Notes under the pieces: generated by a model
The model's input: the letters and a program-made list of their open reading frames with translations, nothing else
What the model was told of the DNA's origin: nothing
Database searches by the model: none
NCBI GenBank assembly: GCA_933228895.1
Contig: OW121858.1
Coordinates: forward strand, 28,791,859 to 28,855,858
Origin: Platycnemis pennipes
Lineage: Eukaryota > Arthropoda > Insecta > Odonata > Platycnemididae
Length of the DNA stretch: 64,000 nucleotides
Direction: 5' to 3'
Translations under genes and position numbers: made by a program
Part shown: in pieces, positions 32,767 through 44,335 of the stretch
Position numbering within the stretch: the stretch's first letter is position 1
Layout: every line of letters begins with the position of its first letter

Positions 32767-33290
32767 TAGAGATGGGTAAATTACAGTAATTTTCGAAAGT
32801 TACCGTAATTTTCCGGTAATTTTAGGGTTTTGAGCTGCAAATCCTTATCAGAGGACTCAAAACGAAATCAAATAGCATTTAGATACAAATGACGATGCTT
32901 ATAACAAACAATTTACGATGTTTATCTATTATAACTCATTAAAAAAATTAAAACGAAGTTGGCAGCAACACGCAATTTGCCTCTCTTTTGTCACACTATG
33001 AGAAATTTTAGTTCCAAAGACATACCTCTGCGCAATGTGCATTTGTTATTTTACTCTGAATTAATTGGAATTAATCACGGACACAATGTAAACAAAATCG
33101 TTTTAGGTTCTCAATTTATAATATCACCCATTCCAATGGTTTCTTGGTGAGGAAGAAATTTTCTGAAAAAGAACTATTTCTGAAAACTACCGTTAATTAC
33201 GGTAATTTTCAGGGGTGTTGGTAATTTCCGAAAAATACCACGGTTATTTACGAAAATGACTGCAGTAATTTACCAAGTTGTCCATCTCTA
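32767..33290 (+). mobile_element. hAT MITE family B, copy 3 (524 bp)
   Basis: TAGAGATGGGTAA to CCATCTCTA. Left flank CGTACAGT, right flank AATATATA, so no intact 8-bp duplication. It is visibly more diverged from copy 2 (by eye about 7%) than are the adjacent 98-101-bp inverted segments (about 1%). Confidence 0.9.
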
Positions 33291-33292
33291 AA

Positions 33293-34080
33293 TATATACA
33301 TAAGTAAAATTGTTGTATATTACATATTATATTTGACAAGTATATACAAAGGCAGGAAAGACTTAATTATACAAAGTTTTAAATTAATATTCCCAGGATT
33401 TTTCTTTAAAAGAAAGTATGGATTGCGTACAGGTTAGGTCGTGGGTAGGCAATTCCATAATTTGATGGCATTAACAGCAAAAGATTTTTCTTATACGTTG
33501 CTCTTGTGTGGTGGGTAGTAAAAATAAGTTTGTGGTATAATTTTTAAGGAACATACAGTTGTTTGTCTGTTAGGAAACATATCAAGCAGGTAGGCTGGCT
33601 TATGGTTACGGAATAATCTAATAATAAACAATCCCAGGAAACATTTTCTCCTAAGAGTGACTGATATCCACTTAAGTTCTCTTATGTAGGAACTAATGTG
33701 TTCTGATTTTCTTTTTTTATAAATGAATCTGGCACATAAGTTCATTGGCCATTGGAGTTGTAATGTTTTGCTCTTCAGTAATGTCATAATAAACTAAGCA
33801 GCGTTAATCCAGGTGTTGAAAAATCAACATGGAAATAATTTCCTTTCTGGTGTCTATCGGAAGTAAATGTTTATGAATTTTCAACTGATATAGAGTGGAA
33901 TTAATTCTGTTTGAAATTTGGGATACATTGTCCGTCCAGGAAATATTATTACTAATAGTGACACCTAGATGACGAGCATAATTGGAATAGTGGATTTCTT
34001 GGCTGCTGAGACGTGTGATCATAGTGCCACAAGTGTGGTTTGTGGCATGGGTTTGGGCGTAGGGGGGCGGGGGCATTATT
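33293..34080 (-). pseudogene. Jockey-type LINE 3' fragment, frameshifted
   Basis: Two minus-strand frames abut. 33804-34076 reads YARHLGVTISNNISWTDN then ISNRINSTLYQLKIHKHLLP and IFQHLD; 33491-33787 reads LQLQWPMNLCARFIYKKRK, SSYIRELKWISV and RRKCFLGLFI. Together they match the thumb and C-terminal part of a Jockey-like RT (L-G-V-x-x-D/N-x-x-L-x-W, then Q-x-x-x-N-x-C-x-R-F-I). A stop/frameshift near 33790-33803 separates them. The 3' end adjoins the MITE at 33290. Confidence 0.7.
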
Positions 34081-34504
34081 TAAACACCATTTCTTGGTTG
34101 CTGAGACGTGACATCATACCCAAAAGTGCGGTTTATGGCGTGGGTGATAATTTCATTGAAAAATGATGATTTTTAGGGGTTAAAAAAACTTTTGAAGTTC
34201 GCTACGGTTAAGCTCACATTTAGCAATTTTTTATTTGCCAACCATGCTGTTCATATTAAAAATTAAACATCTTATGCTCATATATGTTATGTTCATATTA
34301 AAAATTAAATATTTTATTCATTGAGTGACCAAAAACAAGTCCTTCACTCTCTGCTACAAAAGAGTCGGATACTCCGAGACCAATAATACTATGGATTGAT
34401 GAGAGGACCGAGTTTTATGAGAACATAATGATTAATTCAACTTTGCGGGAAGTTATAATGATTTTAGACAAAGTTTCCCATGCATTTGGAACCCAAGGGT
34501 TGCA
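34081..34504. other. No gene; short duplications
   Basis: 33991-34058 and 34088-34150 are diverged copies (TTTCTTGG(C/T)TGCTGAGACGTG). GTTCATATTAAAAATTAAA is duplicated at about 34250-34310. Confidence 0.5.
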
Positions 34505-35041
34505 AGGGGGCGTTTGCTCAGAACCGAAATCGCAATTTTGTAGATGAAATCGTTAGATGGAAACGAAAAATAAATTTTAGTGAAAAAATTAATCTTCTAA
34601 CCACAAGCATTCACTTCAATAAATCAAAAATTAAAATAAGCAATAGGTGACGCCCACCAAAAAAGCTGCTGTATTAACATTGACGTCATTATCCTCCCAT
34701 CCTTGACTGCTTTTAGGGGAAGGGAAGGGAGTGGAGGGGGGTTCTCGGAAGGTCTGCTCGCACAGATCCTGTCTAACAACCACTCCTATTGGCAGAGTCA
34801 GCTTAATGTGTCCCCCCAATGCTATTAGGCAAAATAGCTTCGCAGGCTCAGTTGTGATTGGACGAAGTCGATATACGACAGAGGTTGCACCACGCCCACT
34901 TTTCCGATAGGGTTAAAAACATCAGTTTTTCGACGCTTATAACTCAAGACATAATTGAAGATCAAAAAACAGAAAATGTGGGTCTTTTTAATTTACAAAC
35001 TCTATCATTTTCGACAATTAAAAATTATGGTAAACGACCCC
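34505..35041 (+). mobile_element. MITE family E, copy 3
   Basis: Full-length copy from GGGGGCGTTTGCTCAG to GGTAAACGACCCC. Same marks as copy 1. Confidence 0.85.
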
Positions 35042-35100
35042 ATTACTTGTCTGAATCTAATGATACTTCTTTCATCTTTTTCTCCCGACCTCCAACGCAG

Positions 35101-35209
35101 GAAGCTGAGCCAGAGAAATAGATTCAACAGCAAAGTGCAGAGCTACATGTTCTCGAGGACTTTGATGCAGAAACCCAAATCCAAAATAACACATTCTGAG
35201 GAGGAATAG
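35101..35209 (+). CDS. Possible terminal exon, unknown gene
   Basis: A strong polypyrimidine acceptor (TTTTTCTCCCGACCTCCAACGCAG) precedes a 36-codon frame, KLSQRNRFNSKVQSYMFSRT then LMQKPKSKITHSEEE, ending in TAG. It enters with two bases supplied by the previous exon, so it does not fit the phase-0 donor at 32705. A basic, short C-terminal tail is plausible, but no homology is recognised. Confidence 0.3.
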
Positions 35210-35976
35210 TGGATAGCTTTGCAAAGAGGTGTATTGGCAGAAATTGTTTACGTTCTCAGTACCACAAAGTGGGTAAATTGGCCATTTTTTAATATTTAAA
35301 AAAATATTTCCTCATGTAGTTCAGTTTCAGTTTGAATTGCCAAGAATTTTAATGTGCCCGGAACATAAGCTTAGTCATGTGAATAATGCTTAACAGGTTT
35401 TCTTTATAGCAACAGTATTTGTTATAAAAATTAATTAGAGGTCAAAGGTACCCCGAACATTTGGAAGCAGCCAAAAAATATTTTTAATGCAATGGTGCGT
35501 TAATCTGTGATAAAATTAATGAGTGCTTATTCTTTGATGGAAAGTGGAAATGTTTTCAGTACTGTAAAGGTAAAGTGACATAGGTCATTTTTAACAGTTT
35601 TAAAATTATTTCATTGTGTAGTTCAGTTACTGAGAACTTTAATGTAGATAGAAGATAACCTTAGTCTCATATATATATGACTATAGTTGACTATATAGTC
35701 TATATATAGTTGACATCAGAACACGTGAACTTTCATTTATCTGGGTAATGAGGGCATTTGAATTCCCGGGCCTCAACCTCTCACATTGAATCAACCCAAC
35801 TCCTTTAATGTCTTTCATCTTTCCCCCCACTCCCCATTAACTTCCTTATCCTCGGTACCCAAACCTCACTTATCTCTAGCTGACGAAGGTGGATTGTCGC
35901 TGCCTAAACAGTTCTGCAAAACATGTGAGTGTCCTTTCTTTCATGGCAACAAAATGCGCAACACACTACTCATGTT
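35210..35976. other. No gene seen
   Basis: AT-rich. AGTTGACTATATAGTC-type short palindromic repeats at 35680-35720. 39850-40006 repeats part of this stretch (GAGTGCTTATTCTTT...TTCAGTTT) with divergence. Confidence 0.4.
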
Positions 35977-37066
35977 TTTATTCAGTCCATATAAAACCCA
36001 CCAACAAGCAGCAATATCTTCATTACAGCAGCTGCCATCCCTTACACACCAAACGCTCCCTCCGCTATTCCCTCTCCATTCCTGGCCACCGCATCTGCAA
36101 TAATCCCGAATCCCTAAACAAATTCCTCACCAACCTTCATCACTCCCCTCTCCAGCGCGGCTACCCGGAAAACCTTCTTCACAATAAAATCATCAAGCAC
36201 TCCCCCACCCCTAAATCTCCCTCTACAAAGGCTACCCACAGCCTGTCACTATGTACCACCTTCTTTCCAGGCCCTCAAGCCTATACTTAAGGACCTTCAC
36301 TCCATCCTTCTGAGCAATAAATGCACCGCCAGTATATTTCCTACCCCGCCCTCCCTCACTTTCAAACGCCCCGCCAACCTGTCCAACATACTAAAATCCA
36401 CTAATCCCCTCACCAGGACCATTTCCGCCCCCAAAAACAAGCCCTCACCGTCCAAGATGCAAAACCTGTCCGATTTTCACATCTCCTCCTCCTCCCACTG
36501 CCTTGCTTCCACCACTTCCCCCCCCACCTCCCCCCCCCACCTGCACCTCCAGCAATGTGGTCTACCGGCTACAATGTAAACATTTCCCGGCATTTTACAT
36601 TGGTAAATCGTCCACTCCACTTAACATTAGAATCAATAATCACCGCTCCTCGTGCAATGACCCCTCTCAGTCGTCTTCTCTTTCCATGGCACAACACTCC
36701 TTCAGCCACGAGAAATCGTTCAACAACTGTTTTAATGTGTCTGTTTTGGCTTCCCTCCCCCCGACAGCATCCGTGCTTAAACTTAATTCCTTAGAGCTAG
36801 CTTACATTTGGATTTTGCAAGCATATAATCCCCCGGGTCTCAATGTTAGTCATTAATCGCTCCTTCCCCTCTTCATCCTTTTCCAACCCCCTCCCCTGTC
36901 TTTTCCCCTCAGTGCCATCCTCTCCACTCCATCCTAGTTCAGTCTCCTCTCCTCTACCCTCTGAAGAAGGCGGTTGCGCCGCCGAAAATTAAGAATATAC
37001 CATTGAGTCCTTTCACTATTTTCTATTTTTTTGTGTCATCACGCCTGTGATAAACTTATATTGAAC
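35977..37066 (+). mobile_element. Penelope-like element 1, 5'-truncated, GIY-YIG end
   Basis: Starts inside the RT thumb (KPTNKQQYLHYSSCHP, GHRICNNPESLNKFLTNL, RGYPENLL). The frame breaks several times and the C-terminal nuclease is at 36540-36856: VVYRLQCKHFPAFYIGKS, then STPLNIRINNHRSSC, and LNSLELAYIWILQAYNPPG. This has the Y...Y-I-G, R and N-H residues of the GIY-YIG family used by Penelope-like elements to nick target DNA. The RT palm is missing. A 3' UTR includes a stable hairpin at 36961-36987 and ends in TTATATTGAAC, the same 3' end as the copy at 54827-55912. It is followed by a CA run and then another PLE. Confidence 0.85.
36961..36987 (+). other. Hammerhead-like hairpin in PLE 3' UTR
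   Basis: CTGAAGA, a GGCGG/CCGCC stem, then GAAA. Penelope-like elements are known to carry hammerhead ribozyme motifs (core CUGANGA...GAAA). Here an extra A between the core and stem II weakens the match, so activity is doubtful. Confidence 0.35.
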
Positions 37067-37100
37067 ATATACATACACACACACACACACATGTATACAC
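37067..37100 (+). repeat. CA microsatellite between two PLEs
   Basis: A (CA)n run and a short TATACACA segment separate the 3' end of PLE 1 from the 5' truncation point of PLE 2. Confidence 0.85.
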
Positions 37101-39640
37101 ACTTTCTCCCACAGAAATCTCAGCCCATAATAACCTCACTTCTAATCCTAACCTTGTCATCACAACCTCCGATAAAGGCTCCACCGTTGTGGTCCTTAAT
37201 TCCTCCGATTATACCAATGAGGCTCTCGGACAGCTATTGGACACTTCTTCCTACAACCCCATACCCCATGATCCTAACCCACAATTCCTCAACGAAATAG
37301 TCACACTATTAAACGAGAAGGGCCTGAATGAATGTCTCACCAAGCAAGATATTACCCTTCTCACCGCTCCCCATTTCTACATCCTCCCTAAAATCCACAA
37401 GCATAATAATCATGGCCGTAATATAGTCTCCTCCTATTACTCACCCACCGAACGCATCTCCTTTGTAGATTTTTACCTTCAACCTCTAGTCCATGGCCTC
37501 TCCTCATACATGAAAGATACCTACCACTTCCTCGACTGCCTCAATTCCACTCCACTTCCCAATGATCAAAACATCATCATGGCCACCATTGACGTTACCT
37601 CTCTCTATACCTCTAGTCCTCACTCAGAAGGCCTCTCCTCTCTCCGCCATTTCTTAAACCTGCGTTATACTCCACACACTCCTAGCCCCGACTTCCTTCT
37701 TGACCTTACGAACCTCATCCTCGCTCACAATTCCTTTTCCTTCAACAACCAATTCTACATGAAATGATGCGAGCTTCTAATTTGGCTTAAATGAAGATGT
37801 CCGAAGACTAGAAAATCAAATGCCAAATTAATTGTGGAAAAACGATATCTCCTTTTTTTCGAAGTAGCGTAAGAAAGTATTGGCAACAAAGCAAGATAGC
37901 GGGTTTCCCATCGAGGTTCCATGTGACTGCTTATACCATTTGTCGTTGTACTGGAAGTATGTGTTGTCCATGGATGGGAACGTTGGGGAACAGTTGCTCG
38001 GCGTCAAATGAAACTAAAATTTTGTGAGGGAGGACATCAAGATTTCGTGTGTTTTCTATGAAGTTTTTGCTGTTTTTAACTCCGTACATTTCATCCGATC
38101 CTAGGGCTTTAAATTCATTATTGAGCCACTTGGCCAACTTATATGTTGGGGAGTTGATGGTCGAAACTATTGGGTGCATTTTGTTTCCTGGTTTATGAAT
38201 TTTAGGTAACGCATAAAGTTTAGGGATCATGTTTTTCCACAATTAATTTGACATTTGGATTTTCTAGTCTTTGGACATCTTCAACCAATTCTACCTTCAA
38301 ACTAGGGGCTGTGCCATGGGAAGTAGGTTTAGTCCATCTTATAGCCAACCTCTTCCTCAGCCTCCTTGAAGAATCCTTTCTATCCACATGCCCCCTCAAG
38401 CCGCTACTCTGGCTCCGCTATATTGACGATATATTTCTCCTTTGGCCACACGACACCGATTCCCGTAATTCATTCCTCGCCTCTCTCAACGCTTCCTCCT
38501 CAGTTTCCTTCACATCACATGTCTCTTCTTCCAACATTTCCTTCCTTGATGTCGATATCTCCCTTTCCAATAACAAATTTAACACATCTGTTCACATCAA
38601 ACTCACTAATAAGCAACAATACCTCCACTACAATAGCTGCCATCCCTACCACACCAAAACTTACTTACCATACTCCCTTTCCATTCGTGGCCACCATATA
38701 TGCAATAACCCATTCTCCCTTAACAGATTCCTCACTAACCTACGCCAGTCTCTCCTACGAAGAGGATACCCTGAGCACCTTCTCAACAAAAATACTCCAA
38801 CAAGCCTTACTCCCCCATAGCCCCTCCTCGCAAAACCAAAGACAACCTCTCCTTGTGCACAACCTACTTCCCTGGTATTCAGTCCCTTGAACACATCCAC
38901 AAAGACCATTTCCCTATCCCGTCTGATAATCTTATCACCACCAATATTTTCCCTAAATGCCCATCTCTTACTTGCAAACGTCCCCCCAACCTCTCGGGTA
39001 TTCTATGAACCACCAGACCTCTGTCCAAATCCCATCTTCTTCCTAAATCACCCCCTTTCCTTTGTGCAAATCGTGCTAGATGCAAAACATGTCCTGTCTA
39101 CCTTCTTCTCTGCCAATTCTGTCCCGCTTTCTACCTCGGCCTCTCCACCACCCCGCTATGCGTCCGCATGAATGGTCACCGCTCTTCCTGCAATCCTCCT
39201 CCCATTCTTATTCTCTCCCTGTAGCCATACACATGCCTCCTCCCACGATTCCAACTACTTTGATAATTGTTTCATGGGTGGGCATACTGGCCTCCCTCCG
39301 AACCTTAAGCTTCTCCCCTCCAACTTAAAACATTGGAGAAATCTTTAATTTGGCTCCTCCATGCTTTCCGCAAACCGGGACTTAACAGAGCTCATTAAGG
39401 GAGCATCTCTGTTTCTCTCTTTTTCTCATACCCTTTCCCTCCCCACTCATCTTTTACCCCTCTTACTTCTACCCTTCACTTGTTTCCTCGTCCTGCCTTG
39501 CCCCCTCACTCAGTTCTCTCCTCTCCTTCGAGAGGAGAGTAGTAGCACCACCGTAGTAGCACTGTAGTGGCAGTAGTGGCCACCGAAATATCGGAAAATC
39601 ATCTATGTGAGTGTCTTTTATTTGTGCTTTTATATGTAAT
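37101..39640 (+). pseudogene. Penelope-like element 2, degenerate RT and GIY-YIG
   Basis: Opens with TTSDKGSTVVVLN, then PHFYILPKIHKHN and MATIDVTSLYT (RT blocks 1-3, up to 37767). An inverted PLE fragment interrupts it at 37768-38282. It resumes with QFYLQTRGCAMGSRFSPSY, shifts frame near 38340, and continues ANLFLSLLEES to LWLRYIDDIFLLW (the Y-x-D-D core), SNISFLDVDIS and KQQYLHYNSCHPYHTK. Further on, with stops (for example TGA after LSGIL), a GIY-YIG-like segment reads CQFCPAFYLGLSTTPLCVRMNGHRSSC, and the protein end reads RKPGLNRAH near 39390. This is a different PLE family from PLE 1. All domains are present but the frame is broken, so it is dead. Confidence 0.85.
37768..38282 (-). pseudogene. 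Inverted PLE fragment nested in PLE 2
   Basis: The minus frame 37931-38242 reads PKLYALPKIHKPGNKMHP, STINSPTYKLAKWL and VSFDAEQLFPNVPI, the early RT blocks of a third, distinct PLE family. The fragment is bounded by a 50-52-bp inverted repeat (37793-37842 and 38231-38282, three differences, tips GAAGATGTCC). Host PLE sequence flanks it as a partial direct duplication around CAACCAATTCTAC. Inverted terminal copies and 5' truncation are usual for PLE insertions. Confidence 0.75.
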
Positions 39641-40006
39641 TTTGTCACCCCTGTGACTCAGCATTTGATACAGCCAAAAAAAATAGTTCTGTCAGCAATT
39701 ATCTCACAACTATCAATTATGCCCAATCTGTGTATAACATTGTATATTATCACTGCTATTGTTTTAATGTATTGATGAGTTCTATGTCACATGACCAGAT
39801 GAACAATAAATTTATTACTATTATTATCTTTTGCTATGATAAAAATGATGAGTGCTTATTCTTTTGTGGAAGGTGGATATGTTCTCGAATTGTAAAATAG
39901 GGTAACTTTGGCTGTGTTGAACAGTTTCTAAAATATTTCTCCATGTAGTTCAGTTTAATATTGCCAAAAATTTTACGTACATAGACCTTAGTGAAGTAAA
40001 TAGTGC
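39641..40006. other. No gene; repeat of 35520-35640 region
   Basis: Sequence at 39850-40000 (GAGTGCTTATTCTTTTGTGG, CCATGTAGTTCAGTTT) is similar to 35290-35660, suggesting an old dispersed repeat on both sides of the PLE pair. Confidence 0.45.
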
Positions 40007-40969
40007 TTAATGAGGTTCCACTGTGACTCTGCGATTCAAAATCCCGTAAAAGAGCTATTTGTTATTTAATGAATAAATACCGACACAGAATAACACCAAT
40101 ATATGGAAAATCATCTATAAGGTGCTAACACATAGTACACAATAATTGTGAGAGTATGAAACTATTTTATAGTGCATTGTAGTTGCATTCTATTTTAATA
40201 CAAGCTCTTTTTTAACTTCGGAACATGATTGACGTGTTGTTGCAACGTTTAATTTACAAAATGAAAATACACGCTCAATCCCGCTAACATGTATCCTAAA
40301 ATAGGTTAAAAAATGTCCTACTTAATTTTAAACTATTCCCTTTCAAATACAACTATTTGTTTCTGATTTTATTGATATTCATATTTTTGAAAATTGTTTG
40401 GCAACAATGATGCTGCTACCATTTGGAATCATTGGTATTAATTACACCATGTCAATAACCAATGAAATATTTAAATTACATAATAAATATAAGAAGGATC
40501 TTGTTGTAAGATATAGTCTTCAATTAAGTGAGTAATTAGGCTCGTAAGCACGTTCCGTCACAAGTACCGTTGCCAATGATAACAAAATACTGTAGCGCCA
40601 CTTTCATGTAACTAAGACTTTTCTGCTTTTTTTCGAGCAATCATTTATTTTTATCAATGAAACAAGTGTGGTAATGCAAGCACTTTTTATTACAATGCTA
40701 AATTCTACATAAAGTTGCGCATCTCTTCGTACTCTTTAGAAAAAACGACATTTATCTTTACACATTATAAATCTGCAAATTTTACTCCACCTGCTAATCT
40801 GCTCTGCCGTATAAGCACATAATATAAAATTGCTGATTTTCAACATCTTTGTTCTTCAAATATATGATGCATTATTCTATTGCCAATCGATAGAAGTGCC
40901 AAAAAATGATGTGTCCCGAAATTTTAACAAAAATGACATCTACTTCATAATTTGGTGGAATCTCCTTAA
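40007..40969 (+). mobile_element. MITE family A, copy 4
   Basis: Ends TTAATGAGGTTCCAC and GGTGGAATCTCCTTAA. Full length. Confidence 0.85.
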
Positions 40970-41687
40970 TAGGTTTTCTTTTTGCAATATTATTTGTTGG
41001 ACACTTTATTAGTGGAGCTGATTTTTGTCTGGGTTCCCTCAGAATTCACTTCACAATTATTATATCACTCTTATTTCCTTTTTAATTTATTGTACTCTAG
41101 ACAGTTAATGCTCCCTTCTTTACGTATAACATTAAAAATCTGCTCTCATACCCAATGTCAACTTATGAGTCGTTTTGACAGGCCTTTGTCAATGTTGGCA
41201 CCTTTGTCACAAACAGAAAAAAACAGCTATATATTGTTGCATTGCACTCGGACAGTTAATTAATAAATTAGCAGCCAAAGGTACGTTGTCTAATTGAGTG
41301 ACTTTGGTGAAAAGTATTTTTCTCGGCAATATTGTTAATGCTACGATGAAAATAATGAGTGTTTACGACTGGGACGATGTTTATTGACATAAACAGGAAC
41401 TAAAAATGTCTTTGCAAGACTGTAAGAGGTAATTAAGTGTTCCATGCTATTAATGAAACTACCAGATCGCTAAAGTTTAACAAAAGTCACAAGAATTAAT
41501 TTGCAAAAACCATGTTTAATCCTTCCCAACTAAATTCTCACTATCTAAACAGCGACAATAATTGCCAACAAGCTTTCTCATCTTGTTAGTTACCTCTTAA
41601 AACCTCACTAAACTGCAATAACTTCAAATAACTATTTGTTATATTGTTTCCCTCATTACGAAATAAAGTCGGGAAGTTCTCTAAGCT
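40970..41687. other. No gene seen
   Basis: AT-rich, ends with the 14-bp target duplication AAGTTCTCTAAGCT (41674-41687) of the SINE. Confidence 0.45.
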
Positions 41688-42005
41688 ACAACACTGGTCT
41701 CCCGACCCGAGGGCCCAGGTTCGATTCCCGGCAGTGGTGAATTTTTTTGGTGGAAACCCGGTCCCCACTCGAGTGCCTAGTGGAGGGCATTTCAGGTTCA
41801 GCACACAGTCCGTCGGATGGGACGTTAATGCTTTGTCCCCTTGGCGCCTGTCATTAAAAGAGTAGGCTAATGCCGATGCCCGGATTCTCTCCACCCTTCC
41901 TCCATTCCCTGAATTAACTCCTACTGTTACCCTATTATCCCAATTATCTTGAGTAAATGGCGCTAATGACATCGGTGGTCGTCCGCCTCCCCCGAATAAC
42001 CAGCT
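41688..42005 (+). mobile_element. tRNA-derived SINE family D, copy 2, exact ends
   Basis: 318 bp flanked by a perfect 14-bp duplication, AAGTTCTCTAAGCT (41674-41687 and 42006-42019). It has B-box AGGTTCGATTCCCGG, then GTGGAGGGCATTTCAGGTTC and CCCCTTGGCGCCTGTC. The duplication shows LINE-type target-primed insertion. No poly(A) tail is visible; the 3' end is CCGAATAACCAGCT-like. Confidence 0.9.
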
Positions 42006-42260
42006 AAGTTCTCTAAGCTCAAGCCAGAGACAGAAATAAGTTTCACAATATTTGAGACTCGTATTTTATTTCAGACGAGGCTTGCATCCAACTTGTAACT
42101 TCTGCAAACTCCACACAGATGGCTCCATATCGCAAAATCCTGGGGTATTTTTCATTTGTTTTCTGTGTTTACGTGAAACAACAGATCACGTTACGTACTG
42201 GTTCCTTCTGGTCCCATTCTCTTGCGCCATCTCTTCGCGTTTTGCGGTACGCATCTCACG

Positions 42261-42683
42261 TCACCTGCTTACGCTGTTGCTTGCGTGCCAGCCTTTATTC
42301 TCGCGTGTGGACAAAGCATTCGTTAAAAACAGGCGCTGGGAAAAAAAACTAGATGTATCTTTGAGGAACTGAGTCATCCTTTTCTTTAATCTCGGTGGTT
42401 TCAGCTGATGAGCAACCCGCTTCACAGACCGTTTGGCTCTCTTCAAATTTGAGGAAGAATTGTTATAATTTGAGGGTGACTTGTGTGTCACTTTGTGTGA
42501 ACTAGCGACTAACTTCGAGTTAGCTACGAATGGAGAGTGATTGTGCGCAGTAGATGATGCGCGTTGGTCACGGGTTGAACGAGTGGGAATCTTAAAAGAG
42601 TTTAATATTTCAGAAGAAATTGTATACCTGCCAGTTAACTTGCGGTAATCTTCATCAGTTTCAACAATTGGTTTGTTCACCAT
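42261..42683 (-). CDS. Hypothetical ORF, 140 codons
   Basis: Begins MVNKPIVETDEDYRKLTGRY and is Ser/Lys/Asn-rich later (HKSPSNYNNSSSNLKRAKRS). It has a coding-like start, and the sequence GGCAG|GTATAC inside it could be a splice donor, in which case only the first 19 codons are exon. Its upstream side is cut by MITE family E copy 4, whose end overlaps the start codon. I recognise no domain; it may be a gene fragment or chance. Confidence 0.22.
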   Translation of the reverse strand: MVNKPIVETDEDYRKLTGRYTISSEILNSFKIPTRSTRDQRASSTAHNHSPFVANSKLVASSHKVTHKSPSNYNNSSSNLKRAKRSVKRVAHQLKPPRLKKRMTQFLKDTSSFFSQRLFLTNALSTRENKGWHASNSVSR

Positions 42684-43193
42684 ATTTTATTTGTTGCCGA
42701 ATCTGATAGAGTTTGTGAAATAAAAATACCCGTATTTCTCCGTTTTCTGATCCATCAATTATTTCCCGAGTTATAAGCGGCGAAAAACTGATGTTTTTAA
42801 CCCTTTCGGTGCAACCTCTGATGTATATTGACTTCGTCCAATCTCAACTGAACCCATGAAGCTACTTTGCCTTATCGCAATGGGGGTACAATACAGCTAA
42901 CACTGCCAATAGGAGCAGTTGCGACAGCATCTGTGCGAGCCGACCTTCCGAGAACCCCCCTCCACTCCTTTCCCTTCCCCTAAAAGCAGTCAATGACGGG
43001 AGGAAAGTGACGTCAATGTTATCACAGCAGCATTTTCGGTGGGCGTCACCTTTTGCTTAAATTTTAATTTTTGATTTATTGAAGTGAACGGTTGTGGTTA
43101 GAAGATTAATTTTTTAACTAAATTTCTTTTTTCGTTTCCATCTTAACAATTTCATGTACAAAATTACGATTTCGGTTCCGAGTAAACGCCTCC
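42669..43193 (-). mobile_element. MITE family E, copy 4
   Basis: Bounded by a worn GTTTGTTCACCAT and GAGTAAACGCCTCC. Shares the G-rich run, GACGTCA and GGTGACGCCCACC-type blocks with copies 1-3. Confidence 0.85.
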
Positions 43194-44335
43194 AATACTT
43201 TATTTACATACGGGCGAAATCTAAATAATAGAGAACAATGTAAGTAATTCAGAACGATGATTTGGGATGTTTTTGTTGAAATACTGCGCAGTAGAATCTC
43301 TAGTCATCGTAGTTATTCATTTAAATGAACGTCTTACGTAGAAAAAGTTGTGAATTTTCTAATTTTGTTCCAACAACGCTTGCGCAAATCCTCTTGCCGA
43401 TGTCTCAGACTCAAGTCGACTCAGCTTCCCTTCAGAGTCAGTGTGAGTCTACTTGTGTCGGTAACACACGACGATTGGAAAGCAGTAAACACGACTTGTG
43501 TCTACTCCTGTCAGCTTGCGTTGACAAATTGAAAGCACTCCCTATATGGAGTGAATTGACTTTTTGAATTAACCTGTACTATATTTGTATGTACTGTAAC
43601 TTACCATGGTTAAGTTTTAATTGTTTATATTGTTGATTTCGTTTAAGGCAGCCCGTGAAGTTCTTTTTACACGTTATCATCCTCTTTGGGTGAATATCAG
43701 GCCATCTTGTCTTCTCTGCCATTGAAGCTTGACTCGCAGAAGACGTCTGTCTAGTTATTATTCCTCGAAACTTCCCAAATAATTGAACAGATATTGAAAA
43801 GCATCACCTAGAAACATATATCACCTCAGGATCATCCTCTGCACCAGAAGTTAGTGTGGAAGGTAAGTTCGTAGCGATTGATTCTTTCTGTGCATTTTGT
43901 AGTCTTCCTTGTAGTTAGAGGGTAAATAAGGTTTTCCATTCATAGCACATTGGAGGAAGTGGTAATAGCTATAATTCATTAATTGTGTTTCCTATCCCAC
44001 CATAAATGCCTTCACTATATGCAAATAATAGTTTAAAAGGGTTATCCCCAGTTTATGAGAAAATTCAATATTAATTCTATTGGAAAATCTAATTGGAAAA
44101 AGGACAGTCTTGTTACTAAGGTAACAAGTGTATAGTTTACACTGCGAAGCATAGGTAGTATTCATATCCTGAAGTTACGTTTTTATTTTAAGAGCTGCTA
44201 AGCTACAGCAATCAAGTATCAATTATCGACTAAGGAAGTTCTTACCACTCGGAAAGTCTTCTCTCCTGAACATGGTATTTATAGTTGTTTTCTTAACTTC
44301 TACTCTTAATGCTCATGGCAGCCTCTGCTACGTGC
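43194..44335. other. No confident gene
   Basis: A strong donor-like GGAAG|GTAAGT lies at 43862/43863 behind a short open stretch (TDIEKHHLETYITSGSSSAP...). The 80-codon frame at 43325-43567 is unrecognised. Confidence 0.35.

Noticed and set aside
43791..43862. Short open stretch before a perfect GTAAGT donor
   Set aside because: Only 72 nt and a weak acceptor (TTGAACAG); not enough to call an exon.
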